Shown: piece by piece, positions 1 through 9,006 of the stretch
Numbering within the stretch: position 1 is the stretch's first letter
Layout: each line of letters opens with the position of its first letter
Assembly: GCF_032586155.1 (NCBI RefSeq)
Contig: NZ_JAWHTC010000003.1
Span: forward strand, 453,095-517,094
Direction of reading: 5' to 3'
Length of the DNA: 64,000 bases
From: JAWHTC01 sp032586155
GTDB taxonomy: Bacteria > Pseudomonadota > Alphaproteobacteria > Rhodobacterales > Rhodobacteraceae
Position numbers and translations under genes: made by a program
The notes under the pieces: generated by a model
What the model was told of the DNA's origin: nothing
The model's input: the letters and a program-made list of their open reading frames with translations, nothing else
Databases searched by the model: none

Positions 1-185
1 CACGGAATCAAGGCGCGTAGCGCCGCCGTGCGATCACCAGACCGCCCGCAGGCGCTGGTGATTTTGAAAGGGCAGTGCAACGCAGAGAGTTAGTACGGAT
101 TTCTCGGAGATAAAGTTGTTCAAACGTGTGTTGGACCACCATCCCACGGTCTGGTGATCGCACGGTTCATCCTCAAAGGTCCCAT
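1..185. repeat. Structured dispersed repeat A, copy 1
   Basis: This stretch aligns by eye with 54138-54322 in the same orientation. Shared blocks include CACGGAnTCAAG, GATCACCAG, CGCCCGCAG, CTGGTGATTT, GGATTTCTCGG and the closing CACGG..CCTCA. Bases 26-44 and 147-165 are perfect 19-bp inverted repeats, and CTGGTGAT (55-62) can compete for the left arm. The element sits just 3' of the minus-strand globin gene, as copy 2 sits just 3' of metG. The copy may begin before base 1. A 71-codon minus-strand frame covers it but is probably not a gene. Confidence 0.7.
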
Positions 186-245
186 CCCGGCTAAAAAACC
201 GTACGTCCATGCGAGAGGGCCGCCTTAAGTGCGACGTTGCCCTTC

Positions 246-653
246 TCACCGCAGGATCGGCACCCCGCCCGGTCCCTGTATCCGCTCGACAACGCCTGCC
301 CGCAGGGCCCGCCCGATCTTGTGGGCCAGTGCCGACCAGGCCCGTGCCTGGTCCTCGCGCAATTCCTGCGCCAACACCCGATCGAACAGATCTAGCCAGA
401 TCTCGAACATGCCCGGGCGCACATTGCCCGCCTGCATATGCGCCACCATCGGGTTGCCGTCATAGTCACGCTCGTTCAGGATCGCATTCGCCCAGAACCG
501 GGCAATCTTGGCCTCATGCGCCGGCCAATCCTCAACATGTGCCGCAAAGACTGGCCCCAGCCCGGGGTGTTCTCGAATACGTGCATAGAAGGTTGCCACC
601 ACCCGCTCGATATCCGCGCGGGTCACATCGAACTTCGGGGGTAGGGCAGTCAT
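246..653 (-). CDS. Group III truncated haemoglobin
   Basis: This 135-residue protein has the length and pattern of group III (P-type) truncated haemoglobins. A Tyr at residue 23 (FYARI) fits position B10. The GNPMVAHMQ segment supplies the likely proximal haem-ligand His72, followed by the family's F-x-x-W-L-x-L-F stretch at residues 83-90. Such globins bind O2 or NO in the cytoplasm, and the exact role of group III members is unsettled. An AGGAGA about 10 bases before the ATG supports the start. It is read alone on the minus strand, with repeat A directly after its stop. Confidence 0.85.
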   Translation of the reverse strand: MTALPPKFDVTRADIERVVATFYARIREHPGLGPVFAAHVEDWPAHEAKIARFWANAILNERDYDGNPMVAHMQAGNVRPGMFEIWLDLFDRVLAQELREDQARAWSALAHKIGRALRAGVVERIQGPGGVPILR

Positions 654-739
654 CTCGTGCGGTCTCCTGTCACCGGCCGGACCCTAGCTGTTTTTCCTGA
701 CCCTGTCAGGCGCCCTGATGTCGCGCCATCCTTGGGACC

Positions 740-1357
740 TCAGTCGTCGATGTATATCTTCAGCGGGTAGCCATAGACATTCGGCGTTTTGTCAAATTTC
801 TCGGCCTGCTTGGCCGCGGCCATCACCGCGATCATCCCGAATCCCATCATCAGCATTTTTGACTGTGCCTGACGTGTTTCAGTCGTCAGGTTCACCGCAT
901 TGACGGCCTTGGTCAGTGTCTTCGCACCGACAGCGCACGCCACTGTCATCGGCGGTGTCTGTTTCCCATATCCAGGCAGGTTCAGGGGTTTGTCGACCTT
1001 GGTCTTGGCGGTGAAAGTTGTGCTTGTCAGCGTGCAATCCGCACTCCAGGCAGCCTGGGGCAGGTCGAAATCTGCCTTGTCGAACGTGAGAACCACCGGC
1101 GTCACTGCCTGCATCTTCATTGCCTTGCCCTGTTTGGTCAGCTGCACGCCGTCGGACAGCCTGTAGGTCGCGGTTTGCTGCGTGGTGGGCTTGCGGGTTT
1201 GCTTTTGCGGCTTGGCCGCGGGTTTGGTCGGGCTCTTGGTCGCGCTGTCCGCAGTTGGGGCAGAGGTCTGTGCCGTCTGCTTGGCCTGCTCGTCGCAGCC
1301 GCTCACAAGCAGGGCCGCCGCAGCGGTAAAGCATGCAATGCGCAATACACTCATCAT
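740..1357 (-). CDS. Small lipoprotein of unknown function
   Basis: Near its N-terminus is a short hydrophobic signal segment ending in LLVSGC, a clear lipobox, so the mature protein should be anchored to a membrane by a lipidated Cys at about residue 20. A Thr/Lys/Pro-rich linker follows (about residues 25-60), then a mixed globular part ending in KIYIDD. I do not recognise the globular part. The frame stays open well upstream, but AGGA lies 5 bases before ATG at 1357 (8 before the next ATG at 1354). The lipobox also fits only these starts. Confidence 0.7.
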   Translation of the reverse strand: MMSVLRIACFTAAAALLVSGCDEQAKQTAQTSAPTADSATKSPTKPAAKPQKQTRKPTTQQTATYRLSDGVQLTKQGKAMKMQAVTPVVLTFDKADFDLPQAAWSADCTLTSTTFTAKTKVDKPLNLPGYGKQTPPMTVACAVGAKTLTKAVNAVNLTTETRQAQSKMLMMGFGMIAVMAAAKQAEKFDKTPNVYGYPLKIYIDD

Positions 1358-1625
1358 CAATGTCCTAAACACGTTATAGCTGTTTTGACGCTCTCTAGCG
1401 TCATGCCGGTCCTGATGCAAGGCTTCTCGTCCGCCCGCGCCATTCCGCCTCTGGACGCCCCGCGCAACCCGCCCTATAACGCCGCTCAAGATGACAGGTT
1501 TCGTGACGATCATTATTCGAATTATTTCCCCGGCGCTCTGAGGCAAGAGCCGCCGGGCCAAGGCGTATGGAATGCCACGCCGATCTCGTGAAACCGAATA
1601 CCCCCATACAGGAAAGATACGGGCC

Positions 1626-4547
1626 ATGACCGATCAGACCCCCGCAGACAAACGCGACTACAAATCCACCCTGAACCTGCCGCAGACCGATTTCCCGATG
1701 CGCGCGGGCCTGCCCAAGCGCGAACCCAAATGGTTGGCGCGCTGGGAAAACATCGGCGTCTACGACAGCCTGCGCGAACAGGGCAAGGCCGAAAACCGCC
1801 CGCCCTTCGTGCTGCACGATGGCCCGCCCTATGCCAACGGTCATTTGCACATCGGCCACGCCCTGAACAAGACGATCAAGGACATGATTGTGCGTTCGCA
1901 TCAGATGATGGGCTTTGACAGCCGTTACGTCCCCGGCTGGGACTGTCACGGGTTGCCGATCGAATGGAAGATCGAGGAACAATACCGCAAGAAGGGCAAG
2001 AACAAGGACGAGGTCGACATCGTCGACTTCCGTCAGGAATGCCGGGCCTTTGCCGATGGCTGGATCGACATCCAGCGCGAGGAATTCAAACGCCTTGGCG
2101 TCACCGGCAACTGGCCCGATCCGTACCTGACGATGAATTTCCACGCCGAGGCAGTGATCGCCGCCGAGTTCCAGAAGTTCCTGATGAACGGTACTTTGTA
2201 TCAGGGCTCGAAACCGGTGATGTGGTCGCCGATGGAACAGACCGCCCTGGCCGAGGCCGAGGTCGAATACCACGATAAGGACAGCTTCACCATCTGGGTG
2301 AAATTTCCGGTCGCGACCGAGGGTGACCTGCAAGGGGCCAATGTGGTGATCTGGACCACCACTGCCTGGACCATCCCGTCGAACAAGGCTGTGGTATTCG
2401 GCGATCACGTCGAATACGGCCTCTACGAGGTCACCGACACGCCCGACGAATGCTGGGCTGCAACTGGTGACCGCTATATCCTGGCCGACACCCGCGCCAC
2501 TGACACCTTTGCCCGCGCCCGGCTCGAGGATGGCATGTGGACCCGTGTGCGCGATGTACCGACCTCGGAACTGGCCGGTCTGACCCTCAAACACCCCCTC
2601 CACGGGGCCGAAGGCGCCAATGGCGAATGGGACGACCTGCGCGACTTCCGCGCCGCCGATTTTGTCAGCGACGAAGAAGGCACCGGCTTCGTGCACTGCG
2701 CCCCGTCCCACGGGATGGAAGAATACGAGCTCTACCGCGATCTGGGCATGCTGGAACAGGTCATCACCTACAACGTGATGGACGATGGCGGTTTCCGCGC
2801 CGATCTGCCGTTCTTTGGCGGCACCTACATCCTCAACCGCAAGGGCAAGGAAGGCGACGCCAACACCGCCGTGATCAACAAACTGGTCGAGGTTGGCGGG
2901 CTGCTGGCGCGTGGCAAGATCAAGCACTCCTATCCGCATAGCTGGCGCTCCAAGGCCCCGGTGATCTATCGCAACACGCCCCAGTGGTTTGCCGCGATCG
3001 ACAAGGATGCAGGTGGCAACAATGAGCATGGCACCACGATCCGTGAACGGGCGCTGAATTCCATCGACAACCTGGTGAAATTCACCCCTCAGACGGGCCG
3101 CAACCGGCTCTATTCGATGATCGAGGCGCGCCCAGACTGGGTGCTGTCGCGTCAACGTGCCTGGGGTGTTCCGCTCACCTGCTTCACCCGCAAGGGCAAA
3201 CTGCCCACGGACGAAGGTTTCCTGCTGCGTGACGATGCCGTCAACGCCCGCATCGTGCAGGCGTTCGAGGAAGAAGGCGCCGACGCCTGGTACAAAACCG
3301 GCGCCAAGGACCGCTTCCTCGGCAATGACTACCATGCCGAAGACTGGGAGCAGGTGTTTGACGTGCTTGACGTCTGGTTCGACAGTGGTTCGACCCACGC
3401 CTTCGTCCTGCGCGACCGTGAAGACGGCACCGAGGACGGCATCGCCGATGTCTATATGGAAGGCACCGACCAGCACCGCGGCTGGTTCCATTCCTCGATG
3501 CTGCAGGCCTGCGGCACCATGGGCCGTGCGCCCTATCGCAACGTCGTCACCCACGGCTTCACGCTGGACGAGAAGGGCAACAAGATGTCCAAATCGCTCG
3601 GCAACACCATCGTGCCGGACGAGGTGATCAAGCAATACGGCGCCGACATCCTGCGCCTCTGGGTGGCCCAGACCGATTACACCGCCGACCAGCGGATCGG
3701 TCCGGAAATCCTCAAAGGTGTGGCCGACAGCTATCGCCGCTTGCGCAACACCATGCGCTTCATGCTGGGATCTTTGTCGCAGTTCGACGAAAGCCAACGC
3801 GTCGCGCCCGCCGACATGCCCGAGCTGGAACAATGGGTTCTGCACCGTCTGGCCGAGCTCGACCACACCGTGCGCACTGGCTACAAGGCATTCGATTTCC
3901 AGGGCGTCTTCTCGGCGGTGTTCAACTTCTGCACCGTGGACCTGTCGGCCTTCTACTTCGACATCCGCAAGGACGCGCTTTACTGCGATGGCGAAAGCCC
4001 CCGGGCGCATGTCGCCCGCACGGTTCTCGACATTCTGTTCCACCGCCTGACCACATGGTTGGCGCCGATCTTGGTTTTCACCATGGAAGACGTTTGGCTG
4101 TCGCGCTTCCCCGACGATGCGGGCTCTGTGCACCTCACGGATTTCCCCGACACGCCCGCCGATTGGCTCAATGAACCGCTGGCCGCAAAATGGTCCAAGG
4201 TCCGCAAGGCCCGTCGTGTCGTGACCGCCGCGCTGGAAGTGCAGCGTAGCGACAAGGTGATTGGGGCCTCGCTCGAGGCCGCTCCGGTGGTCCACATCCG
4301 TGAAGAGGACATGCTTGCAGCGCTGAAATCGGTGGCCTTTGATGACATCTGCATCACCTCGGCCATCGCGTTGACTGGTGACCCAATGCCAGCTGAGGCC
4401 TTCCGCCTGCCGGAAATCGAAGGCGTCGGCGTGGTGTTCGAGAAGGCAGACGGTGAGAAATGCCAGCGCTGCTGGAAAATCCTGCCGGACGTGGGCACCC
4501 ACGGCCATGGCGGTGTCTGCGGCCGCTGTGACGCGGCGCTGGGATGA
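1626..4547 (+). CDS. ileS: Isoleucyl-tRNA synthetase
   Basis: A 973-residue class I aminoacyl-tRNA synthetase that charges tRNA-Ile in the cytoplasm. The first signature is at residues 75-78 (PYANGHLHIGHAL) and KMSKS at 653-657. Between them lies the long editing (CP1) insertion, with the GTGFVH-type segment and WTTTAWTIPSN. The C-terminus has the zinc-binding pattern CQRCWK...CGRC, typical of bacterial IleRS of this class. I take ATG at 1626 rather than an in-frame ATG at 1572, because homologues begin close to the KSTLNLPQTDFPMR segment and AGGAAA lies upstream. It overlaps the next gene by 4 bases. Confidence 0.97.
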   Translation: MTDQTPADKRDYKSTLNLPQTDFPMRAGLPKREPKWLARWENIGVYDSLREQGKAENRPPFVLHDGPPYANGHLHIGHALNKTIKDMIVRSHQMMGFDSRYVPGWDCHGLPIEWKIEEQYRKKGKNKDEVDIVDFRQECRAFADGWIDIQREEFKRLGVTGNWPDPYLTMNFHAEAVIAAEFQKFLMNGTLYQGSKPVMWSPMEQTALAEAEVEYHDKDSFTIWVKFPVATEGDLQGANVVIWTTTAWTIPSNKAVVFGDHVEYGLYEVTDTPDECWAATGDRYILADTRATDTFARARLEDGMWTRVRDVPTSELAGLTLKHPLHGAEGANGEWDDLRDFRAADFVSDEEGTGFVHCAPSHGMEEYELYRDLGMLEQVITYNVMDDGGFRADLPFFGGTYILNRKGKEGDANTAVINKLVEVGGLLARGKIKHSYPHSWRSKAPVIYRNTPQWFAAIDKDAGGNNEHGTTIRERALNSIDNLVKFTPQTGRNRLYSMIEARPDWVLSRQRAWGVPLTCFTRKGKLPTDEGFLLRDDAVNARIVQAFEEEGADAWYKTGAKDRFLGNDYHAEDWEQVFDVLDVWFDSGSTHAFVLRDREDGTEDGIADVYMEGTDQHRGWFHSSMLQACGTMGRAPYRNVVTHGFTLDEKGNKMSKSLGNTIVPDEVIKQYGADILRLWVAQTDYTADQRIGPEILKGVADSYRRLRNTMRFMLGSLSQFDESQRVAPADMPELEQWVLHRLAELDHTVRTGYKAFDFQGVFSAVFNFCTVDLSAFYFDIRKDALYCDGESPRAHVARTVLDILFHRLTTWLAPILVFTMEDVWLSRFPDDAGSVHLTDFPDTPADWLNEPLAAKWSKVRKARRVVTAALEVQRSDKVIGASLEAAPVVHIREEDMLAALKSVAFDDICITSAIALTGDPMPAEAFRLPEIEGVGVVFEKADGEKCQRCWKILPDVGTHGHGGVCGRCDAALG

Positions 4548-5347
4548 GTGATCGCACATCAACCGATACCGCGCTGGCCAGGCAAATTGCCGGCCAGCGC
4601 ACGGTTGATATCGACCGGCTTGATGCCACCGCGCGGAGGGCGCTGGGGGACGCGCTCTATCCCGTCCAGCAACTGATCTTCCACGGGCCCGAGAAGGAAG
4701 AGTTCCTCGACCACGTCATGTTCCCCGACGCGGAACGCAACATGGTGCGGCTCTATCTCGACGAGGCCGGCGCCACCGTCGGGTTCTGTGCCGTGCACCG
4801 CTATCGCCGCAAGCTCAATGGCCGCACCTATCTGGTGCTCCGGGCCGAGGCGGGGTTGCACCCCGATTTCCGCGGTCGCGGCAGCACCTATTGGTTCGGC
4901 ATCACCCGGGCGCTGCGGCAGAAACTGCGCCACCCGTTCACGCCGCTCTACTATCTCGGGACGCTGGTGCATGTCTCGTCCTACCACCTGTTCTACAAGT
5001 ATTTCCCCAAGATCTACCCGACGCCCGACCGTGACATGCCCGACAGGGTGCGCGATCTGGCGCTTGATCTGAGTGAAAGCTTCCACTTTCCGGCGGTCGA
5101 TCCGTCCGATCCGCTGGTGCGCGACGCAGGCTGGACCACGATCGAGACCCCGCAGGAGGCCGTGCTGTCCCATCAGGACAACCGCCTCGACGTTGCCTAT
5201 TACCGGAAACGAAACCCGGGCTATGCACATGGCCACGGGCTTGTCGTGCTGGTGCCACTCAGCTGGCCCAATCTTGCCGGGGCGGTGTTTCGCCGCCTGC
5301 GCGAAGTGATCAGCCACAAGGTCACGGGTCGCAGGCCGCATCTGTAA
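4544..5347 (+). CDS. GNAT-like N-acetyltransferase fold protein
   Basis: A 267-residue protein whose ATG overlaps the ileS stop by four bases, so it is probably translationally coupled to it. The middle contains LRAEAGLHPDFRGRGSTYW, which resembles GNAT motif A (R-G-x-G for acetyl-CoA pyrophosphate), followed by a helix and an aromatic-rich strand. There is no signal peptide or membrane segment. The substrate cannot be told. The C-terminal 60 residues look less conserved. The GNAT call rests on the one motif and overall order, so treat it as probable. Confidence 0.6.
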   Translation: MSDRTSTDTALARQIAGQRTVDIDRLDATARRALGDALYPVQQLIFHGPEKEEFLDHVMFPDAERNMVRLYLDEAGATVGFCAVHRYRRKLNGRTYLVLRAEAGLHPDFRGRGSTYWFGITRALRQKLRHPFTPLYYLGTLVHVSSYHLFYKYFPKIYPTPDRDMPDRVRDLALDLSESFHFPAVDPSDPLVRDAGWTTIETPQEAVLSHQDNRLDVAYYRKRNPGYAHGHGLVVLVPLSWPNLAGAVFRRLREVISHKVTGRRPHL

Positions 5348-5410
5348 GCAGCGAGGCTCCGTATCCGAGGCCAACTGTCGTCATGAACGGACGTGTCAGG
5401 TCGTGGCGCA

Positions 5411-5914
5411 CTATTTTATGTCGAAAGACTGCAGGACTTGATTAAATGCAGGCTGATGCATCTTCCAAAAGCTCGTACCGGTTTCGCAATCCAAGGCGTA
5501 AGCCTTTTTTCCGACAACGAAATACAGGCGCTTAGAACGCCCGCCTGTTCGGAGATCGACCAACTCCTCATAGCCCTGAGCGCCGGATTTTGTTTTAGCC
5601 TTCCGGTAACTGAGCCGAACCTGGGAAAGCCCCTGCTTCGCAAGCTCTCTCTTTGTAAAGTTTGACAGGTACGCTGCTAATTCTGAAGAAGACTTAAAGG
5701 CGGATTTGGTCACGTGAATACCACAGAGAGCGGTTTTGTCCGCAGACCACAACTCGGTTGTGATACGGTCAACTCTTCGCATGCTCCACCCCGCTGGCAA
5801 AACGGCAGTCCATCCTTTGCCGTCAATTGCCCTCGGCCCTGCCTCGGTAGGCTGCACCGCGAGCAGGAAGATGGAAACCAAACCCACAAAGGCACGACTG
5901 CATATGCGTTTCAT
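5411..5914 (-). CDS. Secreted protein of unknown function
   Basis: A 167-residue protein with a classic signal peptide (KRICSRAF, hydrophobic core, cleavage near PTEAG). The mature part contains GWTAVLPAGWSMRRV and a C-terminal SFWKMHQPAFNQVLQSF segment, which loosely resembles small PsbP/DUF1795-like periplasmic domains; I would not assign it. Two Cys residues (ALCGIH and ALDCET) could form a disulfide. GAGGAGGG precedes a double ATG, so the start is 5914 or 5917. It is convergent with the ileS operon. Confidence 0.65.
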   Translation of the reverse strand: MKRICSRAFVGLVSIFLLAVQPTEAGPRAIDGKGWTAVLPAGWSMRRVDRITTELWSADKTALCGIHVTKSAFKSSSELAAYLSNFTKRELAKQGLSQVRLSYRKAKTKSGAQGYEELVDLRTGGRSKRLYFVVGKKAYALDCETGTSFWKMHQPAFNQVLQSFDIK

Positions 5915-6037
5915 CACGTTGCCCTCCTCGCAGCGATTGTCGTTCAGTCTACCGCGCGTGCACCATGATACGGATCATTGACAGGAAGTGCAGGAAACGG
6001 ATTGCTTGGCGATGACGTGATAAGGCATGTTCCATCC

Positions 6038-6496
6038 ATGCCCCGCCTGACCCTCGATACCCCAACCGGCCTGTTCTCGATCACCGAGGAAGAAGGTGCC
6101 ATCATCCGCGCCGAATGGGACGCGGGCGGCGGTGCCGACGAAACCCCGCTGCTGCTCAAGGCGCGTGATCAACTCACAGAGTATTTCGCCGGCACGCGAG
6201 CCGAATTCGACCTGCCGCTCCGCGTTCACGGCTCCGATTTCCAGCGCGCGGTTTGTGACGCCATACTGGCCATCCCGCTGGGCGAGACCTTGACCTATGG
6301 CGACATTGCCAAGGCGCTGGAGGTTCCCGCGCAAGCGGTGGGACAGGCCTGTGGCGGCAACCCGATCCCGGTGATCATCCCTTGCCATCGCGTGATGGGG
6401 GCAGGGGGCAACCTCACCGGGTTTTCGGGCGCCGGCGGGGTCGAGACGAAAGTCTGGCTCTTGCGCCATGAAAAAGCCGGCGGATTGCTGATCTGA
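6038..6496 (+). CDS. ogt: Methylated-DNA--protein-cysteine methyltransferase
   Basis: A 152-residue Ogt/AGT protein that transfers the alkyl group from O6-alkylguanine in DNA to its own cysteine. The active-site motif is IIPCHRVMGAGG, with the PCHRV cysteine at about residue 119, preceded by the winged-helix segment TLTYGDIAKALEVPAQAVGQACGGNP. The N-terminal domain is short, as in Ogt rather than Ada. ATG at 6038 matches the family N-terminus; an in-frame ATG at 5978 would add 20 unrelated residues. Standalone gene between two convergent neighbours. Confidence 0.92.
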   Translation: MPRLTLDTPTGLFSITEEEGAIIRAEWDAGGGADETPLLLKARDQLTEYFAGTRAEFDLPLRVHGSDFQRAVCDAILAIPLGETLTYGDIAKALEVPAQAVGQACGGNPIPVIIPCHRVMGAGGNLTGFSGAGGVETKVWLLRHEKAGGLLI

Positions 6497-6545
6497 TAAC
6501 GCAGCGCGCGCCGCTTTAACGTCTTCCTGAACGAGATCCTGCCCC

Positions 6546-6606
6546 ACCGAACGCCAGACGGATGCCAGCCGGAAACCAGACGGATTCCATACACCAGACA
6601 TCCGCC
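6546..6606 (+). repeat. Short intergenic repeat C, copy 1 (imperfect 22-base tandem)
   Basis: Between the convergent ogt and pcs genes, GCCAGACGGATGCC (6553) recurs as ACCAGACGGATTCC (6575) and more weakly at 6593. The reverse complement of 19945-19993, downstream of ruvB, shares GCCAGACGGAT, AGCCGG and ACGGATTCCA in the same order. This suggests a small dispersed element with two diverged copies in opposite orientation. Confidence 0.45.
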
Positions 6607-6618
6607 AAAATTTGGCTG

Positions 6619-7323
6619 TTAACCTGCCGGGGCGCCCCGCTCATAAATGATTTGCTGGGCGATCCCGGCAAACAGCAGATAGACGCTGGTGATGATCAAC
6701 CCCCAACTGGCCCAGCTCTGCGGGTGAAAATCGACCCACGCCGCCCAACCGGCAAAGAAGGTCCAGGCCAAAGCCATTGGTAATGTTACATTTCTCCAGC
6801 GTTCCGTGCGCACCGGGTGGACAAATTTCAGCGGCAGGAACATCGCCACGGCCAGTCCTGTCACCAGCGCAAGAATGACCCAGAAATTGGGCGTCAGCGC
6901 AAAGACGACAATCGCCACCATGTTCCAGCACCCGGGAAAACCGGAAAAGGAATTATCCTTTGTTTTCATGCGCGTATCGGCAAAATACAAGGCGCTGGTA
7001 AAGGTGATCACGATGATCACAAACCACCCGGTCCACCCCTCGAATAGCCCTGATTTGAACAAGGCAAAGGCGGGAATGAAGACATATGTCAGGTAATCGA
7101 TAATCAGATCGAGCAGCACCCCGTCGAACTCGGCTGCGTATTCCTTGACCTGGTATTTGCGCGCCAATGGCCCGTCGAGCCCGTCCACGGCAAAGGCCAC
7201 CACCAGCCACAGGAACATCATGTCCCACTGTTTCTGAGTCGCTTCAAGCATCGCCAGCATGGCAAAAACCGCCCCGGTCGCGGTCAGAAGATGAACCGAC
7301 AATGCCTTGAATTGGTTTGACAT
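6619..7323 (-). CDS. pcs: Phosphatidylcholine synthase
   Basis: A 234-residue inner-membrane CDP-alcohol phosphotransferase. It has about seven to eight hydrophobic segments and the family signature DGLDGPLAR...GVLLDLIID (about residues 47-75), whose aspartates bind the metal and CDP-alcohol. In bacteria, Pcs condenses CDP-diacylglycerol with choline directly to phosphatidylcholine; this form is typical of alphaproteobacteria. ATG at 7323 is preceded by GGAGAG, while the longer frame adds a basic stretch without hydrophobic character. It lies 19 bases after xerC and probably shares its transcript. Confidence 0.9.
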   Translation of the reverse strand: MSNQFKALSVHLLTATGAVFAMLAMLEATQKQWDMMFLWLVVAFAVDGLDGPLARKYQVKEYAAEFDGVLLDLIIDYLTYVFIPAFALFKSGLFEGWTGWFVIIVITFTSALYFADTRMKTKDNSFSGFPGCWNMVAIVVFALTPNFWVILALVTGLAVAMFLPLKFVHPVRTERWRNVTLPMALAWTFFAGWAAWVDFHPQSWASWGLIITSVYLLFAGIAQQIIYERGAPAG

Positions 7324-7342
7324 TTTCTCTCCCTCTCCGCGT

Positions 7343-8266
7343 CTACCCGGCCTTGGGATGGGCCTTGTCATAGACTTCCATCAGGCGCGCCTGGTCCACA
7401 CTAGTATAGGCTTGCGTCGTCGAAAGCGAGGCGTGGCCCAACAGCTCCTGAATGCTGCGCAGATCGCCCCCCGCGCTCAGCAAATGCGTGGCAAAGGAAT
7501 GGCGCATCGCGTGCGGCGTGGCGCTCGCCGGTAATCCCAGTTGCGCCCGGACCTGCTCCATTACCTTTTGGATCGCCCGCGGATTGAGCCGCCCCCCGCG
7601 GGTGCCACGAAACATCGGTCCGTCGTCTTCTTGCGGATAAGGGCATTCGCTCAGATAGCGCTCGACCGCTTGTCGGGCCGCATCGATCACTGGAACAACC
7701 CTTTCTTTACCTCCCTTGCCGACAATACGCAGCACGGGCGGTAAAGGCGCATCGCACCCATTCAAACTCAACGCTTCGGAAATCCGCAGCCCGCAGCCGT
7801 ACAGAAGGGTAATCACCGCCATGTCGCGCGCTGCGATCCATGGCTCGGCATGTTGCAGCTCGACCGTGTCGATCATGGCCCGTGCCGCATCCACGGCCAG
7901 CGGGCGCGGCAGCTTGCGCTGGAATTTCGGTGAGCGCGCCGCCAGAACCGCGCTGATTTCGGCGCCTTCGCGCTCGCTCAGCCAACGAAAGAAGCTTTTC
8001 ACCGAGGAAAGTTTCCGCGCCAGGCTGCGTGGTCCGACCCCGGTGCCACGGGTGAATACCATCCAGGCGCGCATGTCGCTGATGCTCACGGCCATCAGCG
8101 GCTTGATCCCCTGGGCCTCGCCCTTGTGTTCGGTGATGAACGCCAGAAACCCACCCACGTCACGGCCATAGGCATCCAGTGTGTTCGGGGACGCACCTTT
8201 GAGCGCTTTTGCGTGCGCCAGCCAGCCCTCAAGCGCATCACGCGCGGCTGGCGAAATCAGGCTCAT
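7343..8266 (-). CDS. xerC: Tyrosine recombinase XerC
   Basis: A 307-residue site-specific recombinase that resolves chromosome dimers at dif together with XerD. The core-binding SAM-like domain covers about residues 8-100. The catalytic set is complete: Arg161 (CGLRISEAL), Lys184 (GKGGKER), His252/Arg255 (PHAMRHSFATHLL), His278 (LLGHASLSTTQAYT) and nucleophile Tyr287. It starts inside the stop of the DUF484 gene by 4 bases. The DUF484-xerC pairing is widespread in proteobacteria, which favours XerC over XerD. Confidence 0.95.
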   Translation of the reverse strand: MSLISPAARDALEGWLAHAKALKGASPNTLDAYGRDVGGFLAFITEHKGEAQGIKPLMAVSISDMRAWMVFTRGTGVGPRSLARKLSSVKSFFRWLSEREGAEISAVLAARSPKFQRKLPRPLAVDAARAMIDTVELQHAEPWIAARDMAVITLLYGCGLRISEALSLNGCDAPLPPVLRIVGKGGKERVVPVIDAARQAVERYLSECPYPQEDDGPMFRGTRGGRLNPRAIQKVMEQVRAQLGLPASATPHAMRHSFATHLLSAGGDLRSIQELLGHASLSTTQAYTSVDQARLMEVYDKAHPKAG

Positions 8267-8970
8267 GACAGCCAGCGGCGCATCGCTCTTTCAAAAACGC
8301 CCGCAAAAAATACAAGAAGATCAGTGCCTTGCTGTGGAGTGAACAAGTGCGGATCCTCTGATCCCATGATCAGCATCCCCGGCAGTTTGCCCTCGCCCAG
8401 GTCCAGCGTCAGGCAGGCCTCGGAGCGGATCCAGCTCGCCTTGTCGCCATAGACATCGTCGTCGCCCTTGTCGATCTGGCGCAATGTCGCCTGCCGCATC
8501 GGCGCGCCGCGCTCGCCGGTGACGTACGCGTCGATATAGCCCGGCTCGGCCACGCTCAGCACCTGGCCCAGCCGTTGCACAGCCGGGTCATCGTCGCTCT
8601 GCACCGATTCCAGTACCAGCTTGACGCAATCCACCCGCAAAATCTCTGCCACTTCCCCGCTCAGATCGCGCAGGAAGCTTTCAAATTCCGTGGGGTCCAA
8701 CATCCGCAGAATGGCTCGATGCACCTGGTTGGTGCCAGCCAGATTTTCGTAGGCCGCCGCAATCACGCTGCGATGGGTGTCTTCAAGCCGGTCCAGCCGG
8801 GCTTCAAGCCGCTCCATCGCGATACCACGCAGATCGACGATATTGCCGCCCATCGAGCGTTCATTGGCCGCGATCAGGGCGCGCATAACGTCCTGATCTT
8901 CAAGGATAACCTCGGGGTCCGCGATGATTTTCTCGCGAAGGGAATCGTCCATACGGGGCGAACTGCTCAT
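8263..8970 (-). CDS. DUF484 family protein (GAF-like)
   Basis: A 235-residue cytoplasmic protein. The N-terminal helical part (LREKIIADPEVILEDQDVMRALIAANE) and coiled segment (ERLEARLDRLEDTHRSVI) are followed by a GAF-like domain (about residues 85-235) ending in LFTPQQGTDLLVFFAGVFERAMRRWL. This order is the DUF484 family, commonly encoded just before xerC. Its function is unknown; a sensory or scaffolding role is only a guess. The gene overlaps xerC by 4 bases and heads the DUF484-xerC-pcs run. Confidence 0.9.
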   Translation of the reverse strand: MSSSPRMDDSLREKIIADPEVILEDQDVMRALIAANERSMGGNIVDLRGIAMERLEARLDRLEDTHRSVIAAAYENLAGTNQVHRAILRMLDPTEFESFLRDLSGEVAEILRVDCVKLVLESVQSDDDPAVQRLGQVLSVAEPGYIDAYVTGERGAPMRQATLRQIDKGDDDVYGDKASWIRSEACLTLDLGEGKLPGMLIMGSEDPHLFTPQQGTDLLVFFAGVFERAMRRWLS

Positions 8971-9006
8971 TTTTGCCTCGTTAATTTTCGGGCTTTATAT
9001 CATAGG

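Noticed and set aside
34..249. A 71-codon minus-strand frame in the first 250 bases
   Set aside because: It lies wholly inside repeat A, including its stems, and has no ribosome site.
1401..4562. A very long open frame on the minus strand opposite ileS
   Set aside because: It mirrors the codon structure of ileS, has His/Val/Gly-rich low-information sequence and no recognisable domain; ileS has full motifs.
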